From Nitrososphaerota archaeon (lineage in GTDB: Archaea; Thermoproteota; Nitrososphaeria; Nitrososphaerales; Gagatemarchaeaceae), in the NCBI GenBank assembly GCA_016200025.1, contig JACQFO010000082.1, positions 1-6,410 on the forward strand: a DNA stretch of 6,410 nucleotides, read 5' to 3'. The first letter of the stretch is position 1; each line of letters begins with the position of its first letter. The notes beneath the pieces were generated by a model. That model saw only the letters and a list, made by a program, of their open reading frames with translations, made no database searches and was not told where the DNA came from. The position numbers were made by a program, and so were the translations under genes. Positions 1-4,298 of the stretch are shown here, piece by piece.

Positions 1-1
1 C

Positions 2-52
2 ACGGCGTGGACCAACCTGGTACGCTGCGGCGAGGCCGTTGCCACGCGCTAG
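2..52 (+). CDS. Possible 3' end of an unidentified gene (partial)
   Basis: The second plus frame is open from the window edge and reads TAWTNLVRCGEAVATR before a TAG stop at 50-52. That stop overlaps the TAG stop of vapC1 on the other strand inside a GCTAGC palindrome, which would be a tight convergent arrangement. Sixteen residues are too few to recognise a family, and the third plus frame is also open here, so the reading is a guess. It could equally be intergenic DNA. Confidence 0.25.
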   Translation, partial: TAWTNLVRCGEAVATR

Positions 53-504
53 CCAGCGAGGGTCGATGGGTCCTGGGTTAGGTCAGATCCGTTTCCTGAA
101 GACTTCGGGACCTTCGCCCTCTCCGCCTCCCTGATGAGCTCGGAGTCGTATGTCAGAAGCGGGAGCCCCGTCTTCAATGCCGTCTCGAGGACGACCTTGT
201 CGTCGAAGTTGGCCAGGCTCGTGCCTTCATCGACTACTCGCCCGATTGCCCTGACCGCAAGGCGCCCATCATCAGGGAAGACCACCACCTTCGAGTCATT
301 CACAATCGCCTCGACCGCGCTCCGCGTCCTCTTCGCGTCCACGCCGAGCCTCTTGAGGACCCAGACCATCTCGTACAGGACTACGCTCGGGACGACCATC
401 CTCTTCAGCCCTGCGAGCTCCTTCCTCGCCCGGGAGTGCCTCCGCGCCTCGGCGACTATCGCATCGACGAGTACGCTCGTATCGACAACCGCTTCCGCGC
501 TCAT
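49..504 (-). CDS. vapC: VapC-type PIN-domain ribonuclease toxin (module 1)
   Basis: This 151-residue protein is a PIN-domain toxin, a family of Mg2+-dependent endoribonucleases that cut RNA and slow growth when freed from the antitoxin. The acidic residues expected of the active site are visible: D8 in VVDTSVLVDA, E45 in VVLYEMVWVL, D101/D102 in LANFDDKVVLETA, and D120 in LLTYDSELI. The ATG start overlaps the antitoxin stop as ATGA (501-504), so translation is probably coupled. The tail after about residue 130 (KVPKSSGNGSDLTQDPSTLAG) is polar, looks disordered and makes the protein a little longer than a typical VapC. The RNA target cannot be read from the sequence. Confidence 0.9.
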   Translation of the reverse strand: MSAEAVVDTSVLVDAIVAEARRHSRARKELAGLKRMVVPSVVLYEMVWVLKRLGVDAKRTRSAVEAIVNDSKVVVFPDDGRLAVRAIGRVVDEGTSLANFDDKVVLETALKTGLPLLTYDSELIREAERAKVPKSSGNGSDLTQDPSTLAG

Positions 505-728
505 CCCGATACTTCCACAGCGGCTTCGGCTATCAGGCGTTCGATCTCTGCGTCGCTGATCTTCTTGCCTATCCTGATGACAGGAAGCTCGCTTTCGGCC
601 TTCCTCAGGACTACTGTCCCGCCCACCAGGTCCACGCTGAGTATGTCGCCCTCAGTGATATGAGCGACCCTGGCGATCTCTGCTGGTATCGTCACCTGCC
701 TGTTCCTCGTCACCTTCGTCTGTGCCAC
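501..728 (-). CDS. vapB: VapB antitoxin with AbrB/SpoVT swapped-hairpin domain (module 1)
   Basis: This 75-residue antitoxin has an N-terminal AbrB/MazE-like DNA-binding domain at about residues 4-43. It shows the hallmark stretch VTRNRQVTIPAEI, then a glycine-turn strand (ITEGDILSVDLVGGTVVLRK). The C-terminal tail (about 46-75), with a predicted helix around SDAEIERLIAEAAVEV, should bind and block the PIN toxin encoded just downstream. The start is GTG (726-728). No Shine-Dalgarno sits at the right distance, but a TATA-like TTTATA lies about 26 bp upstream, so the mRNA is probably leaderless. As in other VapB proteins, the dimer likely represses its own promoter. A 7-bp inverted repeat brackets the TATA box. 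Confidence 0.88.
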   Translation of the reverse strand: MAQTKVTRNRQVTIPAEIARVAHITEGDILSVDLVGGTVVLRKAESELPVIRIGKKISDAEIERLIAEAAVEVSG

Positions 729-732
729 CTCT

Positions 733-769
733 TAGTAGGTTCGATAGTCCCTATAAAGGCTTCCTACTA
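733..769. promoter_or_regulatory. Inverted repeat around the vapBC1 TATA box (candidate operator)
   Basis: TAGTAGG (733-739) and its exact complement CCTACTA (763-769) face each other across 23 bp, 30 bp centre to centre or about three helical turns. The TATA box lies between the arms. This is a plausible binding site for the AbrB-type VapB1 or the VapBC1 complex acting as autorepressor. The role is inferred; the repeat itself is seen directly. Confidence 0.5.
752..757 (-). promoter_or_regulatory. TATA box of vapBC1
   Basis: On the minus strand the sequence reads GCCTTTATAGGG. The TTTATA core is centred about 26-27 bp upstream of the vapB1 GTG, which puts the expected transcription start at or next to the start codon. 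Confidence 0.6.
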
Positions 770-883
770 TTCACACGTCCCAAAGGGGAAGGGCTCGACG
801 CAGGAGCTCGAGTCACTTCGTCAGGCGAGCTCGCAAGGCTCCAACCGAAGACCCTCGACCGAGGGCTCTGATTGCCGTTGCCC

Positions 884-890
884 TTAAATA
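884..890 (+). promoter_or_regulatory. TATA box of vapBC2
   Basis: TTAAATA, in the context CCCTTAAATAGAC, is centred about 35 bp before the vapB2 ATG at 922. Transcription would start some 5-10 bases before the ATG, giving a very short leader. No Shine-Dalgarno is visible. Confidence 0.6.
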
Positions 891-892
891 GA

Positions 893-924
893 CATAGACA
901 TCTCATGATATGTAGATATCTATG
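893..924. promoter_or_regulatory. Inverted repeat over the vapB2 start (candidate operator)
   Basis: CATAGACATCT (893-903) and AGATATCTATG (914-924) form 11-bp inverted arms with one mismatch, 21 bp centre to centre (two helical turns). The right arm contains the palindrome TAGATATCTA (minus its first base) and includes the ATG. It lies just downstream of the TATA box, at the predicted transcription start, where a bound ribbon-helix-helix repressor would block transcription. The role is inferred. Confidence 0.55.
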
Positions 925-1110
925 GTAAAGACGACTCTCACCGTTCGCGACGACATCTACGCCAGGCTTAGGCAGATTTACGGTCCCAGGGGCGTCTCCA
1001 AGGCTATCAACGAGATTCTCTCAGAGCGACTCTCCAACGGGGAGAGCATGTTCGGCACCATGAGGAAGACGGCAGTCAGGGACCTGAGGGACCATGGAGA
1101 CCATACTTGA
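922..1110 (+). CDS. vapB: VapB-family antitoxin, ribbon-helix-helix-like (module 2)
   Basis: This 62-residue protein fits the archaeal VapB antitoxin family (PF02697/DUF217-like, related to CopG/MetJ ribbon-helix-helix repressors). An N-terminal beta strand (KTTLTVRDDIYARL, residues 3-16) and two short helices (GVSKAINEILSERL, about 24-37) would form the DNA-binding dimer. The C-terminal part (ESMFGTMRKTAVRDLRDHGDH) resembles the toxin-neutralising tail that often ends in an acidic DLRDH-type motif in such archaeal pairs; that resemblance is from memory, not from a search. The stop codon overlaps the toxin start. It belongs to a different antitoxin class from the three AbrB-type antitoxins in this window. 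Confidence 0.8.
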   Translation: MVKTTLTVRDDIYARLRQIYGPRGVSKAINEILSERLSNGESMFGTMRKTAVRDLRDHGDHT

Positions 1111-1496
1111 GATATGCGATCGATTCCTACGCGTGGCTAGAGTACTTCATGGGCACTGAGAGGGGTGAGAGGGCCCGGGCCATCATAGACTCTCCCGTAC
1201 ATGAAAAGCTGACGCCTTCCATCTGCCTCGCGGAGGTCTACGCCAAGTCGCTAAGACTGGAAGGTGAAGCAGGGACGGAGAAGAGGAGGACATTCATGAA
1301 ATCCAACAGCGCCTTCATCGCGCTCAACGAAGGCATCGCGGTTCAGGCCGCAAAGCTGGACGTCTCTTTGAAGGAGAGTGTAAAGGGGTGGGGGCTCGCC
1401 GATTCGATCGTGCTTGCCACTGCCAGGTCCACCGACAGCACAGTGGTGACCGGGGACAAGCACTTTGAAGGACTGGAGGACGTGGAGCTCATTTGA
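1107..1496 (+). CDS. vapC: VapC-type PIN-domain ribonuclease toxin (module 2)
   Basis: This is a 129-residue PIN-domain toxin. The conserved acids are D6 (YAIDSYAWLEYF), E43 (ICLAEVYAKS), D99 (WGLADSIVLATA) and D117 (VVTGDKHFEGL), so a complete metal-binding site is present. The start is a weak TTG whose last two bases plus the next form the antitoxin's TGA stop (TTGA at 1107-1110), which implies coupled and reduced toxin synthesis. It pairs with the ribbon-helix-helix-like antitoxin just upstream. It ends 44 bp from the end of the convergent cdvB gene. The RNA target is unknown. Confidence 0.9.
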   Translation: MRYAIDSYAWLEYFMGTERGERARAIIDSPVHEKLTPSICLAEVYAKSLRLEGEAGTEKRRTFMKSNSAFIALNEGIAVQAAKLDVSLKESVKGWGLADSIVLATARSTDSTVVTGDKHFEGLEDVELI

Positions 1497-1540
1497 CCCC
1501 GGCCGACCCGTCCAACTAGCAGGAAGTCTCGGTAGAGATC

Positions 1541-2191
1541 CTAGGCAGTGAGGCCTTCGTCTTCCTCTGCTTCCCTGCTCGTAACGACCATCGGGACGCT
1601 GGGCAGCTCCTTCTCCATCCTTGCGTACGCCACCGCCGACGCCTCCTCGAGGACCCTCTCCGCCTCGTCGTTGGCCGCCCCGAAGTTCAGCGAAGTCCCT
1701 CCCACCGACCCCGCTTCAACCAACGTCGAGCTCAGCAGCGAGGTGATCTCGTCCAGTTCTCCCTGGGCCCCCGGCAGCATTGTCCCGAGCCCCTGTTTCA
1801 CGCCCCTGACCACTGCCACCGTTGGCGCCAACGTCGAGGCAATGTCTCCAAGGTCCGTAATCGTCCTCAACCTCATCGACACCTGCTCCAGCGCCAGCTT
1901 CGCCCCGGTCACCGTCGACCCCACCTTCCTGACCTCCGACAGCTCGTTCGCATAGATCGCCGCGTGGTCCCGGTCCCCCTTCTGCATCGCCGAGACGACC
2001 CTGCGGAAGATCGCCTCATCCCTCGACTTTATCCTGAACTCCGCCTGGTCGAGCCTTGCTATCAGCAGCTCTATCTCCTTCGTGGCCCTGTCTATCTGAG
2101 GCCTCACAGGCGTCTGGTTGCGCAGTAGGGTCCCAAGTCCCTTCCCCCCTCCCTGGTCCTTCTTCTCCCAGTTCTTGGTGAAGCCCGACAT
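1541..2191 (-). CDS. cdvB: CdvB-like ESCRT-III (Snf7-family) cell-division/membrane-remodelling protein
   Basis: This 216-residue protein is recognised as an archaeal ESCRT-III/CdvB homologue. Such proteins polymerise on membranes and constrict the division neck in archaea that use the Cdv system, and are recycled by the Vps4-like ATPase CdvC. Long charged helices run from about 31-64 and 67-112 (PQIDRATKEIELLIARLDQA, then AIFRRVV and IYANELSEVRKV), as in the ESCRT-III core hairpin. A further amphipathic stretch follows at about 113-156. LPSVP at 196-200, after a helix ending ARMEKE, looks like a MIM2 motif for the MIT domain of CdvC/Vps4. There is no C-terminal winged-helix domain, so it resembles the short CdvB paralogues rather than the CdvA-binding form. 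No cdvA or cdvC lies within the window. The ATG is the first usable in-frame start after an upstream TAA. Confidence 0.82.
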   Translation of the reverse strand: MSGFTKNWEKKDQGGGKGLGTLLRNQTPVRPQIDRATKEIELLIARLDQAEFRIKSRDEAIFRRVVSAMQKGDRDHAAIYANELSEVRKVGSTVTGAKLALEQVSMRLRTITDLGDIASTLAPTVAVVRGVKQGLGTMLPGAQGELDEITSLLSSTLVEAGSVGGTSLNFGAANDEAERVLEEASAVAYARMEKELPSVPMVVTSREAEEDEGLTA

Positions 2192-2198
2192 TCTAGAG

Positions 2199-2276
2199 GC
2201 TACAACTGCCTCAACCGTTCTAATGGCGGGAGATGAAATCTCGCTGGCCGGTTGGGTAGTTTATTTCGACAGGTCC
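2199..2276. repeat. Copy A of a 78-bp direct repeat, upstream of cdvB
   Basis: This segment aligns without gaps to 3875-3952 at 63 of 78 positions. The best block is a 19-base identical run, AATGGCGGGAGATGAAATC, at 2222-2240. Copy A ends 8 bp before the cdvB ATG on the minus strand and so spans its presumed promoter and leader. On the plus strand the same DNA contains a 19-codon ORF (2223-2282). It could be a duplicated promoter/leader or a gene remnant. Confidence 0.8.
2259..2266 (-). promoter_or_regulatory. Tentative TATA box of cdvB
   Basis: AAATAAAC on the minus strand is the most A/T-rich stretch upstream of cdvB. It sits about 70 bp before the ATG, so the mRNA would carry a leader of about 45 bases. 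The corresponding place in copy B reads AGAAAACT and is a poorer TATA match. The assignment is weak because most promoters here appear leaderless. Confidence 0.3.
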
Positions 2277-2283
2277 CGATGAA

Positions 2284-2292
2284 GAAAAAAAG
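2284..2292 (-). terminator. Poly-T terminator after the secreted-protein gene
   Basis: On the minus strand, about 21 bp after the stop of the 2313-3020 gene, the sequence reads CCACCTTTTTTTCTTC with seven consecutive Ts. Archaeal RNA polymerase stops at such T tracts. A short GCTGA-aggc-TCAGC hairpin (2304-2317) overlaps the stop codon just before it. The terminator would separate this gene from cdvB. Confidence 0.55.
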
Positions 2293-2312
2293 GTGGGAGG
2301 CCCGCTGAAGGC

Positions 2313-3020
2313 TCAGCAGGCTCCGCCGGAGCTAGTCGTCTCTATGGGATAGAAACGAAGTTGGAGTAGGTGTAGTCCGCTGTTGGTGTAGTTCCACGAG
2401 TTGCTGAAGCCCGAGTTGGAGAAGATGGCTGTGAGGTTGCCCGAAGCACAGGTCTGAAGCAGGCCTCCGCTCACATCGCCGAACTTCGGCGGGGCCGACT
2501 TGCTGAGCGAGACCAGGAGCGCGCCCGTGTCGCAGAAGGTGGCCGACGAGTTCAGGTCGGTAGAGCACGCTGCCGCCGTCGAGGACCCGGCCGACGTTGC
2601 CCTGGCCCAGACCGAGTAGGACAGCATGCCTGTGCCCGTGTCATTGGGGTTGGGTAGGTGCAGGACCGCAGCGCCAGAGATGCAGTTGTTGGATGCCACC
2701 GCGAACGCCCCTTCCACTAATTGGATCATGCAGCTGCCATAGAGGGGAACGAAGATGACATGGCTCATGTTTGTTACGCCGTGGCTCCCTCCCTTCGCGA
2801 GCCCAACGACGTTCACGTCGAAGTGAGGCCCCCCCGGCGCGCCGCTCCCACGGATTGCCTGTGACGGGGAGTGGAAGACGCCTTGGCTATGACCAAGCCC
2901 CCCCTGCGGACCTCTCCCGTTCCCCTGGTTGGCGAACGCGATTGGTGCAGTCATAAGTAGCAGGACTAGGCCGAGCCCGACGAGCACTGAGATTGTCTTT
3001 TGTTTTTCTTCCTTGTTCAT
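2313..3020 (-). CDS. Secreted, glycine/serine-rich six-cysteine protein of unknown function
   Basis: This is a 235-residue exported protein. Residues 1-30 form a signal peptide: charged MNKEEKQK, hydrophobic core VLVGLGLVLLLM, and likely cleavage after IAFA. Residues 31-65 are a Gly/His/Ser-rich linker (GNGRGPQGGLGHSQ). The folded part (about 66-235) has six cysteines (97, 113, 152, 163, 191, 235), enough for three disulfides, and the last residue is a cysteine. Five N-glycosylation sequons are present (N84, N126, N157, N195, N210). The stretches LHLPNPNDTGTGMLSYSVWARA and LHLLQLRFYPIET recall a family of exported proteins of unknown function seen in metagenomes (from memory, not searched). 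There is no transmembrane anchor after the signal peptide, so it is released or held by other means. Its neighbours do not reveal its role. Confidence 0.72.
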   Translation of the reverse strand: MNKEEKQKTISVLVGLGLVLLLMTAPIAFANQGNGRGPQGGLGHSQGVFHSPSQAIRGSGAPGGPHFDVNVVGLAKGGSHGVTNMSHVIFVPLYGSCMIQLVEGAFAVASNNCISGAAVLHLPNPNDTGTGMLSYSVWARATSAGSSTAAACSTDLNSSATFCDTGALLVSLSKSAPPKFGDVSGGLLQTCASGNLTAIFSNSGFSNSWNYTNSGLHLLQLRFYPIETTSSGGAC

Positions 3021-3167
3021 AAGGACGCCAAGAGGCTCACTCTACCTATGAACTTTGGCGAGCAAAGATATGAATTGGCGATTCGGATTGCAAAGACGCA
3101 TCACCCATCTTTTCGCCCGTCGCCCTACCCCTAAATTCGGACGGAGGAGGGAGGATGACCTACAGCC
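3021..3167. other. Intergenic region upstream of the secreted-protein gene
   Basis: These 147 bp lie between the end of vapC3 and the start of the secreted protein, both on the minus strand. An A/T-rich patch on the minus strand (CATATCTTTG, about 3061-3070) and a weaker one about 27 bp before the ATG could be promoters, but neither is a clear TATA box. There is no T tract to terminate module 3. A purine-rich GGAGGGAGG followed by ATG at 3155 on the plus strand opens only a 30-codon frame antisense to vapC3. Confidence 0.4.
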
Positions 3168-3563
3168 TCAATACCACCTCGTCCTTATGCCCAGAGTCCT
3201 GTAGTGTGCGTCATCGGTTACCACATACTCCGCCGCTCCGGTCTTGACGAACGCTGCGATCATCGCATCTGCGATGGGAACTTCCCTGTGCGAAAGAAGG
3301 AGGTCTCCTGCTGCCAACGCCTCCTCTTCACCGAAGGCCACTGTCCTCATTCCTAGGTCCTTCAAAATCGTCAACCTTACTCTGGCGGCCTCGCCTCCGA
3401 TCCTCGAACCTGCGACCTTGACGAACTCGGTCAAGACCATCGCAGGCGCCAGAAGCCGCTTCGAAAGCTCCCGCCGAGTCAACTCCTCCACCGTCTTCTT
3501 GGTCCCTGCATCCGGAGGGAATTGCAAAGTCAGGAGCAATCGGGTGTCAGCCACTGCGGTCAA
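3168..3563 (-). CDS. vapC: VapC-type PIN-domain ribonuclease toxin (module 3)
   Basis: This 131-residue PIN-domain toxin has the expected acids: D6 (VADTRLLLTL), E46 (VLTEFVKVAG), D99 (VPIADAMIAAF) and D117/D118 (YVVTDDAHYRTLGI). The TTG start (3561-3563) shares TTGA with the TGA stop of its antitoxin. A GTG three codons later (3554) is an alternative start giving 128 residues. The AbrB-type antitoxin precedes it, completing a standard VapBC operon. Its end lies 147 bp upstream of the secreted-protein gene on the same strand. Residues 14-35 include a longer loop (QFPPDAGTKKTVEELTRREL) than in the other three toxins. The RNA target is unknown. Confidence 0.88.
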   Translation of the reverse strand: MTAVADTRLLLTLQFPPDAGTKKTVEELTRRELSKRLLAPAMVLTEFVKVAGSRIGGEAARVRLTILKDLGMRTVAFGEEEALAAGDLLLSHREVPIADAMIAAFVKTGAAEYVVTDDAHYRTLGIRTRWY

Positions 3564-3796
3564 CCTCGGTCTCTCCGAAGCCTGTCGAGGTCTGAGATGA
3601 CCTCCTTGTATTCGTCCTTCCCCACTATCTTCCCGCCCTTCAACGAAGGAGCCGCTTTCAACACTATTTCATCACCACGCTCCTCGACGTCAAGCATTAC
3701 CCCCTCCACCAGCCCCATCCTCGTCCTCAGCTCCACCGGGATGGTGACCTGCCCCTTCCGTTTGACCCTCACGCGGGACGACTTTTGCACGGTCAT
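3560..3796 (-). CDS. vapB: VapB antitoxin with AbrB/SpoVT domain (module 3)
   Basis: From the ATG at 3796 the protein has 78 residues. An AbrB-type swapped-hairpin domain covers about residues 8-46: RVRVKRKGQVTIPVELRTRM, then LVEGVMLDVEERGDEIVLKA. A basic/acidic tail (KDEYKEVISDLDRLRRDRG) should bind the toxin. The frame stays open to a GTG at 3814, which would add six residues (VPLLSM with the ATG as the last). The ATG is preferred because the domain begins right after it, and because the extra codons overlap the candidate operator palindrome and leave no room for a promoter. No Shine-Dalgarno is visible. The stop overlaps the toxin start. Confidence 0.85.
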   Translation of the reverse strand: MTVQKSSRVRVKRKGQVTIPVELRTRMGLVEGVMLDVEERGDEIVLKAAPSLKGGKIVGKDEYKEVISDLDRLRRDRG

Positions 3797-3802
3797 ACTT
3801 AG

Positions 3803-3816
3803 AAGGGGTACCACTT
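3803..3816. promoter_or_regulatory. GGTACC-centred palindrome before vapB3 (candidate operator)
   Basis: AAGGGGTACCACTT is palindromic apart from one mismatched pair. It lies 7-20 bp before the vapB3 ATG and is flanked by CTTA on one side and TTAAG on the other. The minus-strand CTTAAG next to it is the only TATA-like stretch at roughly the right distance (about 21 bp), so promoter and operator would overlap. The function is inferred. Confidence 0.35.
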
Positions 3817-3874
3817 AAGCACATTGGAGCCTGAGCGTCACTCACCTTCCGATCAGGATCCTCACCACACTGGA

Positions 3875-3952
3875 GCTACGACCGCCAAAACCGTTCCAAT
3901 GGCGGGAGATGAAATCGCGCTGAATCATTGGATAGTTTTCTTCGACTGGTCC
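3875..3952. repeat. Copy B of the 78-bp direct repeat
   Basis: Same orientation as copy A, offset by exactly 1,676 bp, with no gaps and 63 of 78 bases identical. Unlike copy A it is not next to cdvB: on the minus strand it lies 78 bp upstream of the vapB3 ATG, and on the plus strand 100 bp upstream of the vapB4 ATG. On the plus strand it carries a 27-codon frame (3899-3982) that starts MAGDEI as in copy A. Confidence 0.8.
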
Positions 3953-4017
3953 TTCCTTCGACCTGCTCACTCACTTTCATGACCCTCCAACCGCAGCTCA
4001 TCGGCCTGTGGGCGAAA

Positions 4018-4027
4018 TTTTATTATA
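4018..4027 (+). promoter_or_regulatory. TATA box of vapBC4
   Basis: TTTTATTATA preceded by GCGAAA (a possible BRE) is centred 30 bp before the ATG at 4053. This is the clearest promoter in the window and predicts a leaderless or near-leaderless transcript. It also rules out the longer frame starting at 4008, whose first codons would lie upstream of or within the TATA box. Confidence 0.72.
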
Positions 4028-4052
4028 CGGGTCATGCCATCATTCTACGGGT
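4026..4052. promoter_or_regulatory. TACGGGT direct repeat before vapB4 (candidate operator)
   Basis: TACGGGT occurs at 4026-4032 and again at 4046-4052, exactly 20 bp apart (about two helical turns). The first copy overlaps the end of the TATA box and the second touches the ATG. Two repressor dimers on the same DNA face would block the promoter. The operator role is inferred. Confidence 0.45.
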
Positions 4053-4298
4053 ATGAGTGTCGTCGAGGTGGACCCGAGGTTCCGGGTGACCATCCCCAAG
4101 GAAATAAGGGCCAAGCTCAGAGTGACTGAGGGCCAAAAGCTGTACGTCGTCTCATTCGGGGACTCTTTCATCATGAAGCCCGTGCCCGACGACCCTGCGC
4201 ATCGGCTGGACGAGGTGCTCGGAGACTTCAGCTTTGACAAGGAGGCGAGAAGGAAGGCAGAGAAATGGCTCTTCGAAAACCCACGCAGAAGGCGCTAG
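4053..4298 (+). CDS. vapB: VapB antitoxin with AbrB/SpoVT domain (module 4)
   Basis: From the ATG at 4053 the protein has 81 residues. Residues 3-43 form the AbrB-type domain (VVEVDPRFRVTIPKEIRAKL, then VTEGQKLYVVSFGDSFIMKP). The tail at 44-81 (about DEVLGDFSFDKEARRKAEKW) is charged and likely helical, suited to binding the toxin, and ends in a basic RRRR. The start is set by the TATA box 30 bp upstream. The gene overlaps vapC4 by 34 bp, much more than the 4-bp overlaps in the other modules, so the end of the antitoxin is encoded together with the start of the toxin. Confidence 0.85.
   Translation: MSVVEVDPRFRVTIPKEIRAKLRVTEGQKLYVVSFGDSFIMKPVPDDPAHRLDEVLGDFSFDKEARRKAEKWLFENPRRRR

Larger units (their letters stand above)
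729..921. other. Divergent control region between modules 1 and 2
   Basis: This 193-bp stretch separates the two divergent antitoxin starts. The left part carries the vapB1 TATA box and inverted repeat, and the right part the vapB2 TATA box and inverted repeat. The middle (about 780-870) is G/C-rich and holds short palindromes: GAGCTC at 804-809, the perfect 10-mer GCGAGCTCGC at 825-834, and CCCTC-gacc-GAGGG at 852-865. No convincing gene was found in it. Confidence 0.6.
3797..4052. other. Divergent control region between modules 3 and 4
   Basis: These 256 bp separate the two divergent antitoxin starts. They hold the vapB3 palindrome near the left end, copy B of the 78-bp repeat in the middle, and the vapB4 TATA box and direct repeat at the right end. 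Apart from the short plus-strand frame inside copy B, no gene is visible. Confidence 0.6.

Noticed and set aside
134..559. 141-codon plus-strand ORF
   Set aside because: It is antisense to vapC1 and vapB1; the product is S/R/T-rich with no recognisable domain.
804..865. Cluster of short G/C palindromes in the module 1/2 spacer as a small RNA or origin
   Set aside because: The palindromes are short and restriction-site-like, as expected in GC-rich DNA; there is no extended fold, promoter or terminator.
660..887. 75-codon plus-strand ORF running into the divergent control region
   Set aside because: It starts antisense to vapB1, crosses both candidate operators and the opposing promoter, and shows no family features.
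1548..1955. 135-codon plus-strand ORF
   Set aside because: It is antisense to cdvB with an S/T-rich shadow composition.
3155..3247. 30-codon plus-strand ORF preceded by a strong purine tract GGAGGGAGG
   Set aside because: It is mostly antisense to the end of vapC3, has no promoter-like TATA at a suitable place, and its product is unremarkable.
2199..3952. The two 78-bp copies as a CRISPR array or insertion-sequence ends
   Set aside because: There are only two diverged copies 1.7 kb apart in direct orientation, with no transposase between them and no regular spacers.
4008..4052. Fifteen-codon N-terminal extension of vapB4
   Set aside because: The extension would run through the TATA box, and the AbrB domain begins just after the ATG at 4053.
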